A stretch of DNA of 64,000 nucleotides from Enterobacter asburiae (GTDB lineage Bacteria; Pseudomonadota; Gammaproteobacteria; Enterobacterales; Enterobacteriaceae): contig NZ_AP019632.1 in NCBI RefSeq assembly GCF_007035645.1, positions 3,038,001-3,102,000 of the forward strand, written 5' to 3'. Position 1 is the first letter of the stretch. Each line of letters begins with the position of its first letter. Made by a program: the position numbers and the translations under genes. Positions 50,846-62,591 of this stretch are shown here, one piece after another. Below the pieces are notes generated by a model. It did no database searches. It was not told the origin of the DNA and was given only the letters and a program-made list of their open reading frames with translations.

Positions 50846-51964
50846 TTACGCACCGGACGGGCTGACTTTTAACAGCTGCCCGTCCGTCTCGTCGGTCAGA
50901 ACGTATAAATAGCCGTCCGGCCCCACCCGCACATCGCGAATACGTTTATCCCGGTCGCCGAGAATTCGCCCATCCTCCGTGACCTTATTGCCGTCCACGC
51001 TCAGCACGATAACGTCCTTTTCCTTCAGCGCGCCGATAAACAGCTTGTTTTTCCACTGCGGGAAGACGTCGCTGTTGTAAAACGCCATACCGCTCACGGC
51101 GGGCGACACTTTCCAGACGAACAGCGGTTTTTCGGTTCCCTCAACGTGCTCGCCTTTGGCTTCCGGAATTTTCAGACCGCTATAGTTAATGCCGTGCGTC
51201 GCCAGCGGCCAGCCGTAGTTCTTTCCTTTCTCCGGGATGTTGATCTCATCCCCGCCGCGCGGACCGTGCTCGTTCAGCCACAGCGCGTCGCTCCAGGGAT
51301 TCATCGCCATCCCCTGCGGGTTGCGAATGCCGTAAGACCAGATTTCGGGTCGCGCGCCGGGGGTATTCACAAACGGGTTATCCGGCGGCACTTTTCCGTC
51401 TTCGGTGAGGCGCACCACTTTACCCTGCAATTTATCCAGATCCTGCGCCGTCGGACGCTGGTTATTCTCGCCTAGTCCGATAAAGAGCGAGCCTTTGCCG
51501 TCGAACACCAGTCGCCCACCAAAATGGTTCCCGGTGGAGAGTTTCGGCATCTGGCGGAACACCACCTGGAAGGCTTCAATGCGCGTCAGATCGTCGCTCA
51601 GTCGGCCATAGCCCACCGCCGTTCCGGCCTTGCCGTCACTCCCGGCTTCGGCGAAGCTCAGCCAGATGCGGCGTGATTTTTCAAAATCCGGGGCGAGGAC
51701 CACGTCCAGCAATCCTCCCTGACCGTTTGCCCAGACCTTCGGCACGCCGACAATCGGATCGGACAGCCCTTTTCCGGCCTGCCAGCGTTTGAGCTGACCG
51801 CCCTTCAGGGTCACCAGCAGGCCTTTATTGTCCGGCAGAAACGCCAGAGACCAGGGATGATCGAGTTTGTTTTGCAGCACCTCGACCTTGACCGCCTCTG
51901 GGGCAGCAAGAAGCGAAAACGGAATGAACAGCGCAGGCAGGGAAATTAGCGAGGATCGAGGCAT
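50846..51964 (-). CDS. yliI: PQQ-dependent aldose sugar dehydrogenase YliI
   Basis: 372 residues from ATG 51964 after GGAG; signal peptide to about 27. Six-bladed propeller with the soluble glucose dehydrogenase motifs STGNHFGGRL, GIRNPQG and NEHGPRGGDE. Periplasmic oxidation of aldoses when PQQ is supplied. Confidence 0.95.
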   Translation of the reverse strand: MPRSSLISLPALFIPFSLLAAPEAVKVEVLQNKLDHPWSLAFLPDNKGLLVTLKGGQLKRWQAGKGLSDPIVGVPKVWANGQGGLLDVVLAPDFEKSRRIWLSFAEAGSDGKAGTAVGYGRLSDDLTRIEAFQVVFRQMPKLSTGNHFGGRLVFDGKGSLFIGLGENNQRPTAQDLDKLQGKVVRLTEDGKVPPDNPFVNTPGARPEIWSYGIRNPQGMAMNPWSDALWLNEHGPRGGDEINIPEKGKNYGWPLATHGINYSGLKIPEAKGEHVEGTEKPLFVWKVSPAVSGMAFYNSDVFPQWKNKLFIGALKEKDVIVLSVDGNKVTEDGRILGDRDKRIRDVRVGPDGYLYVLTDETDGQLLKVSPSGA

Positions 51965-52047
51965 AACGCGCTCCTTTATCGGCATATGGCATAAAGGTTA
52001 GCCACTGCATCCGGGCGCGTTACCACTTTTACAAAAGCTTAATCAGA

Positions 52048-52067
52048 AGGGGGAGTTGCCTCCCCCT
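52048..52067 (-). terminator. Probable terminator after bssR
   Basis: On the minus strand GGGGGAG, GCAA loop, CTCCCCC, then TTCTGATT. Strong GC stem, weak U-tract. Confidence 0.6.
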
Positions 52068-52070
52068 GGG

Positions 52071-52454
52071 TCAGTGCTGTTCAAGCTTCTCGTGCTCGTT
52101 CAGGCACATGATGCATAGAGAGAGCGTGGTCAGGCAGTTTTCAAGCTTCTCCGCGTTAACAGCGATAAAATTCGGGCAGTCGTGGCGTCCGTTCATCAAA
52201 CATACCCCAGCGATGGAAAGTACCTCAGCGGCGCGGCGCAGGGCGATCAGCTCACTTTCGCCGTATTTCGCCTTCAGGGTCGGTGCTTTTTCACGCATGA
52301 AATTGCAAAGTTCAAACAGGTTATCACGCAGATGTTCGCTTTCGCTGACTGACATATACCCTTTTGCCTTCCTCAACTGCAGGTACGCGGCCAGGTCGAT
52401 TCGGGCGTTGATCAGCTTGTTAAGCAGATCGCGTTTTAGTCTGTCAACGGTCAT
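52071..52454 (-). CDS. bssR: Biofilm regulator BssR
   Basis: 127 residues from ATG 52454, with AGGAGG before it; equal to E. coli length. Conserved block LINARIDLAAYLQLRKAKGY and a Cys-containing helical C-terminus. Affects biofilm and AI-2/indole signalling in E. coli; no known DNA-binding fold visible. Confidence 0.94.
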   Translation of the reverse strand: MTVDRLKRDLLNKLINARIDLAAYLQLRKAKGYMSVSESEHLRDNLFELCNFMREKAPTLKAKYGESELIALRRAAEVLSIAGVCLMNGRHDCPNFIAVNAEKLENCLTTLSLCIMCLNEHEKLEQH

Positions 52455-52670
52455 GCTCTTTCCTCCTCTGTCAGCCATTGTGCATAATCAGGATAAGTAC
52501 ATTTTTTGTACAGTTTAATGCCTGGGATCAATTTTTATTAACTGATTAACATTATTTACAATGTTACAACGTCTGCCCGGCGCATCCGCCTTGCAAAGAG
52601 TGTATAAATCCCCCGCGATACGCTGTAAAATCCCGCCCTGATAACTCCATAATTGATGAATTTTTAACCT

Positions 52671-53996
52671 ATGAGCAATGTTACGCACCAGCCGAAAATC
52701 GGCTTCGTCTCCCTGGGCTGCCCGAAAAACCTCGTGGATTCCGAACGCATCCTGACCGAACTGCGCACCGAGGGCTATGACGTGGTGCCAAGCTACGACA
52801 ACGCCGATATGGTGATCGTGAACACCTGCGGCTTTATCGACAGCGCGGTTCAGGAATCACTGGAAGCCATCGGTGAGGCCCTGACGGAAAACGGCAAAGT
52901 GATTGTTACCGGCTGTCTGGGCGCGAAAGAAGACCAGATCCGCGAAGTGCACCCGAAGGTGCTGGAGATCACCGGCCCGCACAGCTACGAGCAGGTGCTG
53001 GAACATGTTCATCACTACGTGCCAAAACCAAAGCACAACCCGTTCCTGAGCCTGGTGCCAGAGCAGGGCGTGAAGCTGACGCCGCGCCACTACGCTTACT
53101 TAAAAATTTCCGAAGGCTGCAACCATCGCTGCACCTTCTGCATCATCCCGTCCATGCGCGGCGATCTGGTGAGCCGTCCGATTGGTGAAGTGCTGGCGGA
53201 AGCTAAACGTCTGGCCGACGCGGGCGTGAAGGAGCTGCTGGTCATCTCCCAGGACACCTCGGCTTACGGCGTGGACGTTAAACACCGCTCCGGTTTCCAC
53301 AACGGCGAGCCGGTGAAAACCAGCATGGTCGGCCTGTGCGAACAGTTGTCGAAGCTCGGTATCTGGACGCGTCTGCACTACGTCTATCCGTATCCGCACG
53401 TTGACGAGGTGATCCCGCTGATGGCGGAAGGCAAAATTCTGCCGTACCTGGATATCCCGCTGCAGCACGCCAGCCCGCGTATCCTGAAGCTGATGAAGCG
53501 TCCTGGATCCGTTGATCGCCAGCTGGCGCGCATCAAGCAGTGGCGCGAGATCTGCCCGGATCTGACCCTGCGCTCCACCTTCATCGTCGGCTTCCCGGGT
53601 GAAACCGAAGAAGACTTCCAGATGCTGCTCGACTTCCTGAAAGAAGCCCGTCTGGACCGCGTAGGCTGCTTCAAGTACAGCCCGGTTGAAGGCGCTACTG
53701 CCAACGAGCTGGCGGACCAGGTGCCGGAAGAGGTGAAAGAAGAGCGCTGGAACCGCTTCATGCAGCTGCAGCAGCAGATCTCTGCCGAGCGTCTGCAGGA
53801 AAAAGTGGGCCGCGAGATCATGGTCATCGTTGACGAAGTGGACGAAGAAGGCGCGATTGGCCGCAGCATGGCGGACGCCCCTGAGATCGACGGCGCGGTG
53901 TACCTGAACGGCGAAACCAACGTTAAGCCGGGTGATATTATTCGCGTGAAGGTTGAAAACGCGGACGAGTATGACCTGTGGGGTAGCCGGGTTTAA
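52671..53996 (+). CDS. rimO: Ribosomal protein S12 methylthiotransferase RimO
   Basis: Radical SAM enzyme that methylthiolates Asp of ribosomal protein S12. 441 residues: UPF0004 domain with its Cys ligands (about 15-125), radical SAM CxxxCxxC (CNHRCTFC, about 150-157), TRAM domain (about 375-440). The upstream gap to bssR is 216 bp and divergent. Confidence 0.98.
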   Translation: MSNVTHQPKIGFVSLGCPKNLVDSERILTELRTEGYDVVPSYDNADMVIVNTCGFIDSAVQESLEAIGEALTENGKVIVTGCLGAKEDQIREVHPKVLEITGPHSYEQVLEHVHHYVPKPKHNPFLSLVPEQGVKLTPRHYAYLKISEGCNHRCTFCIIPSMRGDLVSRPIGEVLAEAKRLADAGVKELLVISQDTSAYGVDVKHRSGFHNGEPVKTSMVGLCEQLSKLGIWTRLHYVYPYPHVDEVIPLMAEGKILPYLDIPLQHASPRILKLMKRPGSVDRQLARIKQWREICPDLTLRSTFIVGFPGETEEDFQMLLDFLKEARLDRVGCFKYSPVEGATANELADQVPEEVKEERWNRFMQLQQQISAERLQEKVGREIMVIVDEVDEEGAIGRSMADAPEIDGAVYLNGETNVKPGDIIRVKVENADEYDLWGSRV

Positions 53997-54003
53997 TTAC
54001 ATT

Positions 54004-54098
54004 CCCCTCACCCCGGCCCTCTCCCCAAAGGGGCGAGGGGGAAAACCGCACCGAGCAGTCCCCTCTCCCCTCCGGGGAGAGGGTTAGGGTGAGGGGCA
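54004..54098. repeat. Paired inverted GC-rich hairpin repeats, copies 3 and 4
   Basis: Copy 3 (about 54004-54051) reads CCCCTCACCCCGGCCCTC then CTCCCC/AAA/GGGGCGAG. Copy 4 (about 54060-54098) is the other way round: CCCTCTCCCC/TCC/GGGGAGAGGG then TTAGGGTGAGGGG. Between convergent rimO and gsiD. The K-12 genes yliE and yliF that stand here are absent. Confidence 0.92.
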
Positions 54099-54104
54099 AT
54101 AAAC

Positions 54105-55016
54105 CTACCCCTTAATCCTCGGATCCAGCGCGTCGCGCAGCCCGTCCCCCAGCAGATTAAACGCCAGCACGGTCAGGAAAATAGCCAGACTCGGGAAGAT
54201 CGCCACGTGTGGCGCAATCACCATATCCGCCCTCGCCTCGTTCAGCATCGCGCCCCACTCCGGCGTCGGAGGCTGCGCCCCTAGCCCCAGAAACGACAGG
54301 CTGGCCGCCGAAATAATCGACACGCCGATGCGCATGGTGAAATAGACCACGATGGACGACACCGTACCCGGCAGAATATGGCTGAACAGGATGGTGGCAT
54401 CGCTGGCCCCCATGCTGCGCGCGGATTCGATAAACGTCTGCTGTTTCAGCACCAGCGTATTGCCGCGCACCAGCCGCGCGAACGCCGGAATCGAAAAGAC
54501 CGCGACCGCAATGATGACGTTCGCCATGCCGCTGCCCATGATCGCCACCACGGCAATCGCCAGCAGAATGCCGGGAAAAGCAAACAGCACGTCGCAGATG
54601 CGCATGATGATGCGGTCCCACCAGCCTTCGTAATACCCGGCAACGAGACCCAGCACGGTACCGATGGCCGCGCCAATCAGCACCGCGAACACCCCGGCGG
54701 CAAGCGAGATCTGCGCCCCGACCAGCACGCGGCTAAAGATATCGCGCCCGAGTGAGTCCACGCCGAACCAGTGAAGCATCGACGGTCCGTCGTTCAGACG
54801 GTCGTAGTCAAAATAGTTTTCCGCATCAAACGGCGCCACCCACGGCGCAATCACCGCCACCGCAATCAGCAGCAGCACAAACAGCCCCGCGGTCATCGCG
54901 ACCGGCTGACGGCGAAAACGCCGCCAGAATTCAGACCACGGGGTGCGGACGTGGTCCGGTTTTAGCCCCGGCATCGCGTTTAAAACGGCCTGACGTCGCC
55001 AGTTCAACAATCGCAT
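54105..55016 (-). CDS. gsiD: Glutathione ABC transporter permease GsiD
   Basis: 303-residue inner-membrane permease of the DppC type; EAA loop [16 protein letters not shown]. With GsiC forms the channel for glutathione import. One base separates it from the gsiC stop. Confidence 0.97.
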   Translation of the reverse strand: MRLLNWRRQAVLNAMPGLKPDHVRTPWSEFWRRFRRQPVAMTAGLFVLLLIAVAVIAPWVAPFDAENYFDYDRLNDGPSMLHWFGVDSLGRDIFSRVLVGAQISLAAGVFAVLIGAAIGTVLGLVAGYYEGWWDRIIMRICDVLFAFPGILLAIAVVAIMGSGMANVIIAVAVFSIPAFARLVRGNTLVLKQQTFIESARSMGASDATILFSHILPGTVSSIVVYFTMRIGVSIISAASLSFLGLGAQPPTPEWGAMLNEARADMVIAPHVAIFPSLAIFLTVLAFNLLGDGLRDALDPRIKG

Positions 55017-55017
55017 C

Positions 55018-55938
55018 TTACTTGTACCTGATGGCCGGGTTAATGGCGGCGTAGAGCACGTCCACCACTAAGTTGATAAGAATAAACTCCAGCGAGAAAA
55101 GCAGGACTTCCGCCTGAATCACCGGGTAGTCGCGCATCTCGACGGAATCAACAAGCAGGCGTCCCAGCCCCGGCCAGTTGAAGACCTTTTCCACGACGAT
55201 CGAGCCGCCGAGCAGAAAGCCAAACTGCAGCCCCATCATCGTCACTACCGGGATCATCGCATTGCGGAATCCGTGCTTGAGAATGACCCACTTCTCGCTG
55301 ACCCCTTTCGCCCGCGCGGTGCGAATATAATCTTCGCTCAGCACGTCAACGAACGAGGCGCGGGTAAAGCGGGCCATTACCGCCGAAACGGCAGCCCCCA
55401 GCGTCATGGAAGGCAGGATGTAGTGCTTCCAGGTATCAGCCCCGACGGTCGGCAGCCAGCCCAGTTCGACGGAGAAGATCTGCATCAGCAGCATCCCCAG
55501 CGCGAACGCCGGGAAGGAGATGCCGGTCACCGCCAGCGCCATGCCGAGCTTGTCCGGCCAGCGGTTGCGCCAGACGGCCGCGATAATCCCGGCGCCAAGC
55601 CCGAACACGACCGCCCAGCTCATGCTGGCTATCGTTAACCAGAACGTCGGCATAAAGCGGCTGGCAATCTCCTCCGACACCGGACGGCGCGACACCATTG
55701 AGATACCAAAATCGCCCTGCAGAACGTTGCAAATGTAATGGATGAACTGCATATACAGCGGCTGGTCGAGGCCAAGCTGCTTACGCACCAGGTCAATAAC
55801 GGTGGCATCCGCCTCAGGCCCGGCGACCAGACGCGCCGGATCGCCCGGCAGCATATGGACAAACAAAAACACCAGGACCGCCACAATCAGCAGCGTCGGA
55901 ATAAGCCCCAGCAGGCGTTTACAAACATAATTCAGCAT
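55018..55938 (-). CDS. gsiC: Glutathione ABC transporter permease GsiC
   Basis: 306-residue permease of the DppB type; loop [20 protein letters not shown]. Five bases after gsiB. Confidence 0.97.
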   Translation of the reverse strand: MLNYVCKRLLGLIPTLLIVAVLVFLFVHMLPGDPARLVAGPEADATVIDLVRKQLGLDQPLYMQFIHYICNVLQGDFGISMVSRRPVSEEIASRFMPTFWLTIASMSWAVVFGLGAGIIAAVWRNRWPDKLGMALAVTGISFPAFALGMLLMQIFSVELGWLPTVGADTWKHYILPSMTLGAAVSAVMARFTRASFVDVLSEDYIRTARAKGVSEKWVILKHGFRNAMIPVVTMMGLQFGFLLGGSIVVEKVFNWPGLGRLLVDSVEMRDYPVIQAEVLLFSLEFILINLVVDVLYAAINPAIRYK

Positions 55939-55943
55939 GAGGT

Positions 55944-57482
55944 TTATTTTAAATCCGCATCGTCAAAGCTAAAGCCCGTGTCCGGCATGATGTAGAACCC
56001 CGTCAACGCTTTGTTATGGGCTGACACCAGTTTCTCCACCACCAGCGGCACCCACGGTGACTCTTTCCAGATAATATCCTGCGCGTCTTTATAGAGACGC
56101 GCCTTCTCTTCCGGTTTGGTGGTTTTCAGGGCATCGGCCAGGTCTTTGTCCACCTGCGGGTTGCTGTAAAACGCGGTGTTGAACAGGGTTGGCGGCCAGT
56201 TTTGCGAGGCAAACAGCGGCGACAGCGCCCAGTCGGCTTCACCGGTCGAGGCCGTCCAGCCGGTGTAGAACATCCGCACGCCGCTCTCTTTCTGCCCTTT
56301 CCCCTCCACTTCTGCCGCACGCTGTCCGGCATCCATTGCGGTGACCTGTACCTTGATCCCCACCTGCGCCAGCTGCTGCTGGGTAAATTGCAGCACCTTC
56401 TGGGCGGTACTGTGATTATGCGAGGACCACAGCGTGGTGCTGAAACCGTTCGGGAAGCCCGCCTCTTTCAGCAGCTCGCGCGCTTTAGCCGGATCGTACG
56501 GCCACGGCTGATAGCTTTGCGCATAGGCGATCGCCGGCGGCAGCACGCCGGTGGCCGGGGTGGCATAGCCGGCAAAAGCGACCTTCACCAGCGCCTGACG
56601 GTTAATGGCGTAGTTGATGGCTTCACGCACCTTCGGGTTATCGAACGGCTTTTGCGTGACGTTCATGCTGATGTAGCGCTGCATGATCGACGGGCTGGCG
56701 ACCAGCTCCAGCTTGCTGTTTTTCTGCAAAATGGCGGCCTGCTCATAGGGGATCGGGAAGGCAAACTGCGCCTCGCCGGTTTGCAGCATCGCCGCGCGGG
56801 TGTTGTTGTCCACCACCGGGCGCCAGGTGATGGTGTCGAGCTTCGGCAGCCCCTGCTGCCAGTATCCCGCGAATTTCTTCACCTTCACAAAATCGGTCTG
56901 GTTCCAGGTGAGCAGTTCGTAAGGGCCGGTGCCAACAGGGTGGAAGCCGATCTCCTTGCCGTATTTTTTCAGCGCGGCAGGGGAAATCATCGCCGTTGCC
57001 GGATGCGCCAGGATATTGATAAACGCGGAGAACGGCTCTTTCAGGGTGATTTTGACCGTCGCCGGGTCGACCACCTCGGTGCTGGCGATATTTTTATACA
57101 GGTTATAGCGCTTGAGGCTATTTTCCGGATTGCTGGCGCGGTCCAGGTTAACCTTCACCGCCTCCGCATTGAAGTCTGTCCCGTCCTGGAACTTCACGCC
57201 GGTCCTGAGTTTGATGGTATACACCAGCCCGTCGTCGGACACGGTATACCCCTCCGCCAGCACGTTTTTGAGCTTCATCTCTTTATCGAGGCCAAACAGG
57301 CCCTGATAGAACGATTTCGCCACCGCCTGAGAGAGCGTGTCGTTGGCGTCATACGGATCGAGCGTGGTGAAATTGGAGCCGACGGCGACCACCACGTCTT
57401 TGGCAGCGAACGCGGGGGCAGCGGCCAGGGCTGCCGTCACGCTCGCGGCTAACAACCATCTACGCGCTACAAATGTAACCAT
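55944..57482 (-). CDS. gsiB: Periplasmic glutathione-binding protein GsiB
   Basis: 512 residues, the E. coli length. Signal peptide to about 26 (cut at AFA/AKD), SBP family 5 fold (peptide/nickel type). Delivers glutathione to GsiCD. Confidence 0.97.
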   Translation of the reverse strand: MVTFVARRWLLAASVTAALAAAPAFAAKDVVVAVGSNFTTLDPYDANDTLSQAVAKSFYQGLFGLDKEMKLKNVLAEGYTVSDDGLVYTIKLRTGVKFQDGTDFNAEAVKVNLDRASNPENSLKRYNLYKNIASTEVVDPATVKITLKEPFSAFINILAHPATAMISPAALKKYGKEIGFHPVGTGPYELLTWNQTDFVKVKKFAGYWQQGLPKLDTITWRPVVDNNTRAAMLQTGEAQFAFPIPYEQAAILQKNSKLELVASPSIMQRYISMNVTQKPFDNPKVREAINYAINRQALVKVAFAGYATPATGVLPPAIAYAQSYQPWPYDPAKARELLKEAGFPNGFSTTLWSSHNHSTAQKVLQFTQQQLAQVGIKVQVTAMDAGQRAAEVEGKGQKESGVRMFYTGWTASTGEADWALSPLFASQNWPPTLFNTAFYSNPQVDKDLADALKTTKPEEKARLYKDAQDIIWKESPWVPLVVEKLVSAHNKALTGFYIMPDTGFSFDDADLK

Positions 57483-57505
57483 TGTGTTCTCCTGCCTGTT
57501 GTAAG

Positions 57506-59377
57506 TTATAACCGCGAAAAAGCGTTGTCCTGACGCGGGGGAGCGACGAAATGACCCGGCCCGACCTCGCGCAGCGTCACGCGCTCCACGGCCTCGCCGC
57601 GTTTATGAATATTGCTCGGCATTTCATCCTGCAGCAGCACGCGCTGGCCGTGACGATGCGCCGGATCGGCTACCGGGACCGCCGCGATAAGCTTGCGGGT
57701 GTACGGGTGCTGCGGGTTTTCAAACACCGCCCTTCGCGGCCCAATCTCCACGATCTGCCCCATAAACATCACCGCCACGCGATGGCTGATGCGCTCGACC
57801 ACCGCCATATCGTGCGAGATAAACAGGAAGGCGATGCCCATATCCCGCTGTAAATCCAGCAGCAGGTTGATGATTTGCGCCCGGATAGAGACATCCAGCG
57901 CCGAGACGGATTCATCGGCAATCACCACTTTCGGGTTCAGCGCCAGCGCGCGGGCGATGCAGATACGCTGCCGCTGTCCGCCGGAAAACTCGTGCGGATA
58001 ACGCCATGCGTGCTCCGGCTTCAGGCCGACGCGCTCCAGCAGCCAGGCCACGCGACGCTGGGCCGCTTCGCCGTCGAGCAGGTTATGTACCCGCAGCGGC
58101 TCCATGATCGAATACCCCACCGTATGGCGCGGATCGAGGGAGGCATACGGGTCCTGGAAAATAAACTGAATATCCCGCCGCACCGCCTGCAGCTTGCTGT
58201 CCGGAAGGGTATCAATGCGCTCGCCGTTAAAGGTAATGCTGCCTTCCTGTGATTCCACCAGACGGAGCAACGCGCGCCCGGTGGTGGATTTACCGCAGCC
58301 GGACTCCCCCACCAGCGCCAGCGTTTCGCCCGGCCAAAGATCGAAACTGACGTTTTCCACCGCGTGCACTTCGCGCTTAACGCGGTTCAGTACGCCGCTG
58401 CGCAGCGGAAAACGGGTGACCAGATCGCGCACTTCCAGAATGGGCTTACCCGGCACCACGGTGTCCTGCTCGCGCTCCTCCTCCTGTAGCTCAGACGCCT
58501 CAAGAGAAATCAGCGGGAAGCGGCGCGGCAAATCGCTGCCGTTCATCGCCCCCAGGCGCGGAACCGCCGCCAGCAGCGCTTTGGTGTAAGGATGCACGGG
58601 CGCGTGAAAAATCTGCTCAACCGGGCCGGTTTCCACCGCGCTGCCCTTGTGCATCACCAGCACCCGATCGGCGATATCGGCGACTACGCCCATATCGTGG
58701 GTGATGAATATCACCCCCATCTCCATCTCCTGCTGCAGCACTTTGATGAGCTGCAGGATCTGCGCCTGAATCGTCACGTCCAGCGCCGTCGTCGGTTCAT
58801 CGGCAACCAGCACCGCCGGACGGCAGGAGAGCGCCATGGCAATCATCACCCGCTGGCGCATGCCGCCGGAAAGCTGATGCGGGTACCGACCCAGAATGGC
58901 CTGCGCCTCCGGGATGCGCACCAGCTCCAGCATCCGTCGGGCCTCGTTGAGCGCTTCATCGCCGCTCAGCCCCTGATGCAGGCGGATGGACTCGGCGATT
59001 TGTTCCCCGACCGGGAAAACCGGGTTCAGGGAGGTCATCGGCTCCTGGAAGATCATCGCAATATCCGCCCCGCGCACGCCCTGCATCTGCGAACCGCTCA
59101 GCTCATTTAAATCAATGACCTGACGGTTACGGCGGCGCAGGAGCATTTTCTCGCTGCTGATTTGCCCGCCCGTCTGTTCCAGCAGGCGCATCAGCGCCAG
59201 CGCGGTGACCGATTTACCGGATCCGGACTCGCCAACAATCGCCAGCGTCTCGCCGCGCCTGAGCGTGAACGATAAATTCTGTACTGCGGGGATGAACTGC
59301 CGCTCTTCCTGAAACGCAATATTGAGCTGATGGACAGCCAGCACTTCGCGGTTGTCCAGTTCTTCACTGTGCGGCAC
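57506..59377 (-). CDS. gsiA: Glutathione ABC transporter double ATPase GsiA
   Basis: 623 residues with two ABC domains: Walker A GESGSGKS and GESGCGKS, signatures LSGGMRQR and FSGGQRQR, and a C-terminal oligopeptide/dipeptide transporter extension. Powers GsiBCD. Starts 11 bp after iaaA, so iaaA-gsiABCD is one operon. Confidence 0.97.
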   Translation of the reverse strand: MPHSEELDNREVLAVHQLNIAFQEERQFIPAVQNLSFTLRRGETLAIVGESGSGKSVTALALMRLLEQTGGQISSEKMLLRRRNRQVIDLNELSGSQMQGVRGADIAMIFQEPMTSLNPVFPVGEQIAESIRLHQGLSGDEALNEARRMLELVRIPEAQAILGRYPHQLSGGMRQRVMIAMALSCRPAVLVADEPTTALDVTIQAQILQLIKVLQQEMEMGVIFITHDMGVVADIADRVLVMHKGSAVETGPVEQIFHAPVHPYTKALLAAVPRLGAMNGSDLPRRFPLISLEASELQEEEREQDTVVPGKPILEVRDLVTRFPLRSGVLNRVKREVHAVENVSFDLWPGETLALVGESGCGKSTTGRALLRLVESQEGSITFNGERIDTLPDSKLQAVRRDIQFIFQDPYASLDPRHTVGYSIMEPLRVHNLLDGEAAQRRVAWLLERVGLKPEHAWRYPHEFSGGQRQRICIARALALNPKVVIADESVSALDVSIRAQIINLLLDLQRDMGIAFLFISHDMAVVERISHRVAVMFMGQIVEIGPRRAVFENPQHPYTRKLIAAVPVADPAHRHGQRVLLQDEMPSNIHKRGEAVERVTLREVGPGHFVAPPRQDNAFSRL

Positions 59378-59388
59378 GCGCTGCCCCC

Positions 59389-60327
59389 TTATTCACGATA
59401 GATGCCCGTGCTCGGTTCATCACCGGCATAACCCCAGGCGCGGTACATACCTTCGCTGTTGAACGGCAGAGCCACGTTGCCCTCACGATCCACCGCAATG
59501 AGCCCGCCGACGCCGCCCAGGGCAGGCAGTTTCTCCATCACCACGCGCTCGCAGGCTTCGCTGAGGCTTAAACCGCCGTAATCCATCAGCGCGGTGATGT
59601 CGTAGGCCGCGAGGGCGCGAATAAACACTTCCCCGGTTCCGGTACACGACACCGCCGCCGTCGCGTTATTGGCGTAGCAGCCGGCGCCAGGCAGCGGGCT
59701 ATCGCCGACGCGCCCGGGCAGCTTGTTGGTCATCCCGCCCGTTGAGGTCGCCGCCGCGAGGTTTCCGGCCTTATCCAGCGCCACCGCGCCGACCGTGCCC
59801 ATTTTGGTGGTTTCATCAAGCGGCGCTGTATGGTCAAGCTGCGTCATGCCCGCCGAACGGGCCTCCAGCAGCTGCTGATAGCGCTCCTCCGTGGAAAACA
59901 GATCCGGCGATACCGGTTCCATTCCGTGCCCGAAGGCAAACGCCTCTGCCCCGGCCCCTGTGAGCAGCACGTGCGGACTCGCCTCCATCACCAGACGCGC
60001 CGCCAGCACCGGATTGCGCAGATGACTCACGCCCGCCACGGCGCCCGCTTTCAGGGTGACGCCGTCCATCACGCAGGCATCCAGCTCGTGCGTTTCATCC
60101 CGGGTAAAGACCGAACCGATCCCTGCATTAAATAACGGACACTCTTCCAGCAGGCGCACCGCCTCGGTGACCACGTCCAGCGCGCTTTCGCCCGCTTTCA
60201 GCATTTTCTGACCCGTTTCCACAATGGCGTACAGCGCGTCGATATAGCGCTTTTCCTGCTCGGGACTGAGCTGTGCTCGGGTGATTGCCCCGGCGCCACC
60301 ATGAATTGCGATTACCGCATTAACCAT
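59389..60327 (-). CDS. iaaA: Isoaspartyl peptidase/L-asparaginase IaaA
   Basis: 312 residues from ATG 60327 ([15 protein letters not shown]), aligned with the E. coli start; GTG 60336 and ATG 60333 are alternatives. Ntn-hydrolase that cleaves itself before the nucleophile Thr in [11 protein letters not shown]. Degrades isoaspartyl dipeptides; with the glutathione importer it suggests peptide salvage. Confidence 0.96.
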   Translation of the reverse strand: MVNAVIAIHGGAGAITRAQLSPEQEKRYIDALYAIVETGQKMLKAGESALDVVTEAVRLLEECPLFNAGIGSVFTRDETHELDACVMDGVTLKAGAVAGVSHLRNPVLAARLVMEASPHVLLTGAGAEAFAFGHGMEPVSPDLFSTEERYQQLLEARSAGMTQLDHTAPLDETTKMGTVGAVALDKAGNLAAATSTGGMTNKLPGRVGDSPLPGAGCYANNATAAVSCTGTGEVFIRALAAYDITALMDYGGLSLSEACERVVMEKLPALGGVGGLIAVDREGNVALPFNSEGMYRAWGYAGDEPSTGIYRE

Positions 60328-60515
60328 TCGCATCACCCGTTAGCCTGATTTGCGGCTTTTTCTATAAATATCATTATCGTCGATGAAACTTCAGATGATT
60401 TTTGAATATAGAAAGACGTAACTGTGATGTAAAGCGTACACCCATCGGGTCATACAGTTAGCCGCACTTTTCTGCCATAATGGCCGCTTTCGTTTTTACT
60501 CCGCAGGAGCCCACC

Positions 60516-61748
60516 ATGGATTTTACCGCCGGACTGATGCCGCTTGAGACGGCACTCACGCAGATGCTTGACCGAATTTCCCCGCTGCATGACGTTGAGA
60601 CGCTGCCCCTCGTGCGCTGTTTTGGCCGTATTGCCGCGCGCGATATCGTCTCTCCGCTTAACGTGCCGGGGTTTGATAATTCCGCGATGGACGGTTACGC
60701 GGTACGCCTGGCGGATCTCCAGACGGGTAATGCCCTGCCTGTGGCGGGTAAAGCCTTTGCGGGCCAGCCGTTTAGCGGTGAATGGCCTGCGGGCACCTGC
60801 GTGCGCATCATGACCGGCGCGCCGGTTCCGGCCAGCTGCGACGCCGTGGTAATGCAGGAAGAGACCGAACAGACCGACGACGGCGTGCGTTTTACCGCGA
60901 ACGTCAAAGCGGGCCAGAACATCCGCCGCACGGGCGAAGATATCACGCTTGGCGCGACGGTCTTTTCTGCCGGGCAGAAGCTGACGGCAGGTGAGCTGCC
61001 GGTGCTGGCGTCGCTCGGCGTGGCTGAAATCGACGTTATCCGTAAAGTGCGCGTGGCCGTTTTCTCCACCGGCGACGAGCTGCAGCTTCCGGGCCAGCCG
61101 CTGCAGGACGGTCAGATATACGACACCAACCGCCTGGCGGTACACCTGATGCTGGAGCAGCTGGGCTGCGAGGTGATTAACCTCGGCATTATTCCTGACG
61201 ATCCGGAAAAACTGCGAGCCGCGTTTATCGAGGCGGATAACGCAGCCGACGTGGTCATCAGCTCCGGCGGCGTCTCCGTGGGCGAAGCGGATTACACCAA
61301 AACCATCCTTGAAGAGCTGGGTGAAATCGCCTTCTGGAAGCTGGCCATCAAGCCGGGAAAACCGTTCGCCTTTGGCAAACTCCAGCACAGCTGGTTCTGC
61401 GGCCTGCCGGGTAATCCGGTCTCGGCGGCACTCACCTTCTACCAGCTGGTGATCCCGCTGCTGGCGAAGCTTTCCGGCAACAGCGCCAGCCCGCTGCCGG
61501 AACGCCAGCGCGTGCGCGCTTCCACGCGCCTGAAAAAATCGCCGGGCCGCCTCGATTTCCAGCGCGGCATCCTGGCGCGCAACGCGGACGGCGAGCTGGA
61601 AGTGAGCACCACCGGGCACCAGGGCTCACACATTTTCAGCTCCTTCAGCCAGGGCAACTGCTTTATCGTCCTGGAGCGCGAGCGCGGCAATGTGGAAGCA
61701 GGCGAGTGGGTTGAGATCGAGCGTTTTAACCACCTGTTCGGAGGCTGA
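60516..61748 (+). CDS. moeA: Molybdopterin molybdenumtransferase MoeA
   Basis: 410 residues from ATG 60516 with GGAG before it. Inserts molybdate into adenylylated molybdopterin. Conserved DNSAMDGYA, the MoCF-binding fold with [12 protein letters not shown], and a C-terminal domain IV. One base before moeB. The 188-bp divergent gap to iaaA (60328-60515) holds both promoters; none is clear enough to call. Confidence 0.98.
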   Translation: MDFTAGLMPLETALTQMLDRISPLHDVETLPLVRCFGRIAARDIVSPLNVPGFDNSAMDGYAVRLADLQTGNALPVAGKAFAGQPFSGEWPAGTCVRIMTGAPVPASCDAVVMQEETEQTDDGVRFTANVKAGQNIRRTGEDITLGATVFSAGQKLTAGELPVLASLGVAEIDVIRKVRVAVFSTGDELQLPGQPLQDGQIYDTNRLAVHLMLEQLGCEVINLGIIPDDPEKLRAAFIEADNAADVVISSGGVSVGEADYTKTILEELGEIAFWKLAIKPGKPFAFGKLQHSWFCGLPGNPVSAALTFYQLVIPLLAKLSGNSASPLPERQRVRASTRLKKSPGRLDFQRGILARNADGELEVSTTGHQGSHIFSSFSQGNCFIVLERERGNVEAGEWVEIERFNHLFGG

Positions 61749-61749
61749 C

Positions 61750-62502
61750 ATGACGGTGGAGCTGAGCGACCCGGAGATAATGCGCTACAACCGCCAGATT
61801 GTGCTGCGCGGGTTTGATTTCGAAGGTCAGGAAGCGCTTAAGGCAGCAAGCGTGCTGGTTGTTGGGCTCGGCGGCCTGGGCTGCGCCGCCGCGCAGTATC
61901 TTGCGGCGGCGGGCGTGGGCAGGATGACGCTGCTGGATTTTGATACCGTGTCGGTGTCAAATCTCCAGCGCCAGACGCTGCACAGCGATGCGACGGTTGG
62001 ACAGCCGAAGGTGGATTCTGCCCGCACGGCGCTGGCGCGCATCAACCCCAACGTTCAGTTCACCCTGATTGACGCGATGCTGGATGACGACGTGCTGTCC
62101 GCGCAGATTGCGCAGCATGATCTGGTGCTGGACTGCACCGATAACGTCACGGTCCGTAACCAGCTGAACGCGGGCTGCTTTGCCCACAAAATCCCGCTGG
62201 TCTCCGGCGCGGCGATCCGCATGGAGGGGCAAATCAGCGTCTTCACGTACGGGGAAGGCGAACCCTGCTACCGCTGCCTGAGCCGCTTGTTCGGCGAGAA
62301 CGCCCTGACCTGCGTTGAGGCGGGCGTAATGGCGCCATTGGTCGGCGTGATTGGCTCGCTGCAGGCGATGGAAGCGATCAAAGTGCTGGCGCGCTACGGC
62401 ACACCTGCCGCGGGGAAAATCGTAATGTATGACGCGATGACCTGCCAGTTCCGCGAGATGAAGCTGATGCGTAACCCAGGGTGTGAGGTTTGCGGAGGTT
62501 AA
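61750..62502 (+). CDS. moeB: Molybdopterin-synthase adenylyltransferase MoeB
   Basis: 250 residues; E1-like fold with ATP motif GLGGLG (about 39-44) and zinc Cys pairs (CYRC and CEVC). Adenylates the C-terminus of MoaD for sulfur transfer. Start at ATG 61750, directly after the moeA stop. Confidence 0.98.
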   Translation: MTVELSDPEIMRYNRQIVLRGFDFEGQEALKAASVLVVGLGGLGCAAAQYLAAAGVGRMTLLDFDTVSVSNLQRQTLHSDATVGQPKVDSARTALARINPNVQFTLIDAMLDDDVLSAQIAQHDLVLDCTDNVTVRNQLNAGCFAHKIPLVSGAAIRMEGQISVFTYGEGEPCYRCLSRLFGENALTCVEAGVMAPLVGVIGSLQAMEAIKVLARYGTPAAGKIVMYDAMTCQFREMKLMRNPGCEVCGG

Positions 62503-62507
62503 AGCAA

Positions 62508-62532
62508 ACGGCAACCTTCAGGTTGCCGTTTT
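62508..62532 (+). terminator. Terminator of moeAB
   Basis: ACGGCAACC, TTCA loop, GGTTGCCGT, TTT. Nine-pair stem. Confidence 0.88.
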
Positions 62533-62540
62533 AGTGTTTG

Positions 62541-62590
62541 CTCCCTCTCCCTGTGGGAGAGGGTTGGGGTGAGGGCATCAGGCCGCACCC
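62541..62590. repeat. GC-rich hairpin repeat, copy 5
   Basis: CCCTCTCCC/TGT/GGGAGAGGG followed by TTGGGGTGAGGGCATCAGGC and CGCACCC; reverse orientation of copies 1 and 2. Between convergent moeB and fsaA. Confidence 0.92.
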
Positions 62591-62591
62591 G

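Noticed and set aside
56202..57452. 416-codon frame antisense to gsiB
   Set aside because: Same reason; gsiB is clearly the coding strand.
60450..61619. 389-codon frame antisense to moeA
   Set aside because: Shadow of a GC-rich conserved gene; Arg/His-rich composition without domains.
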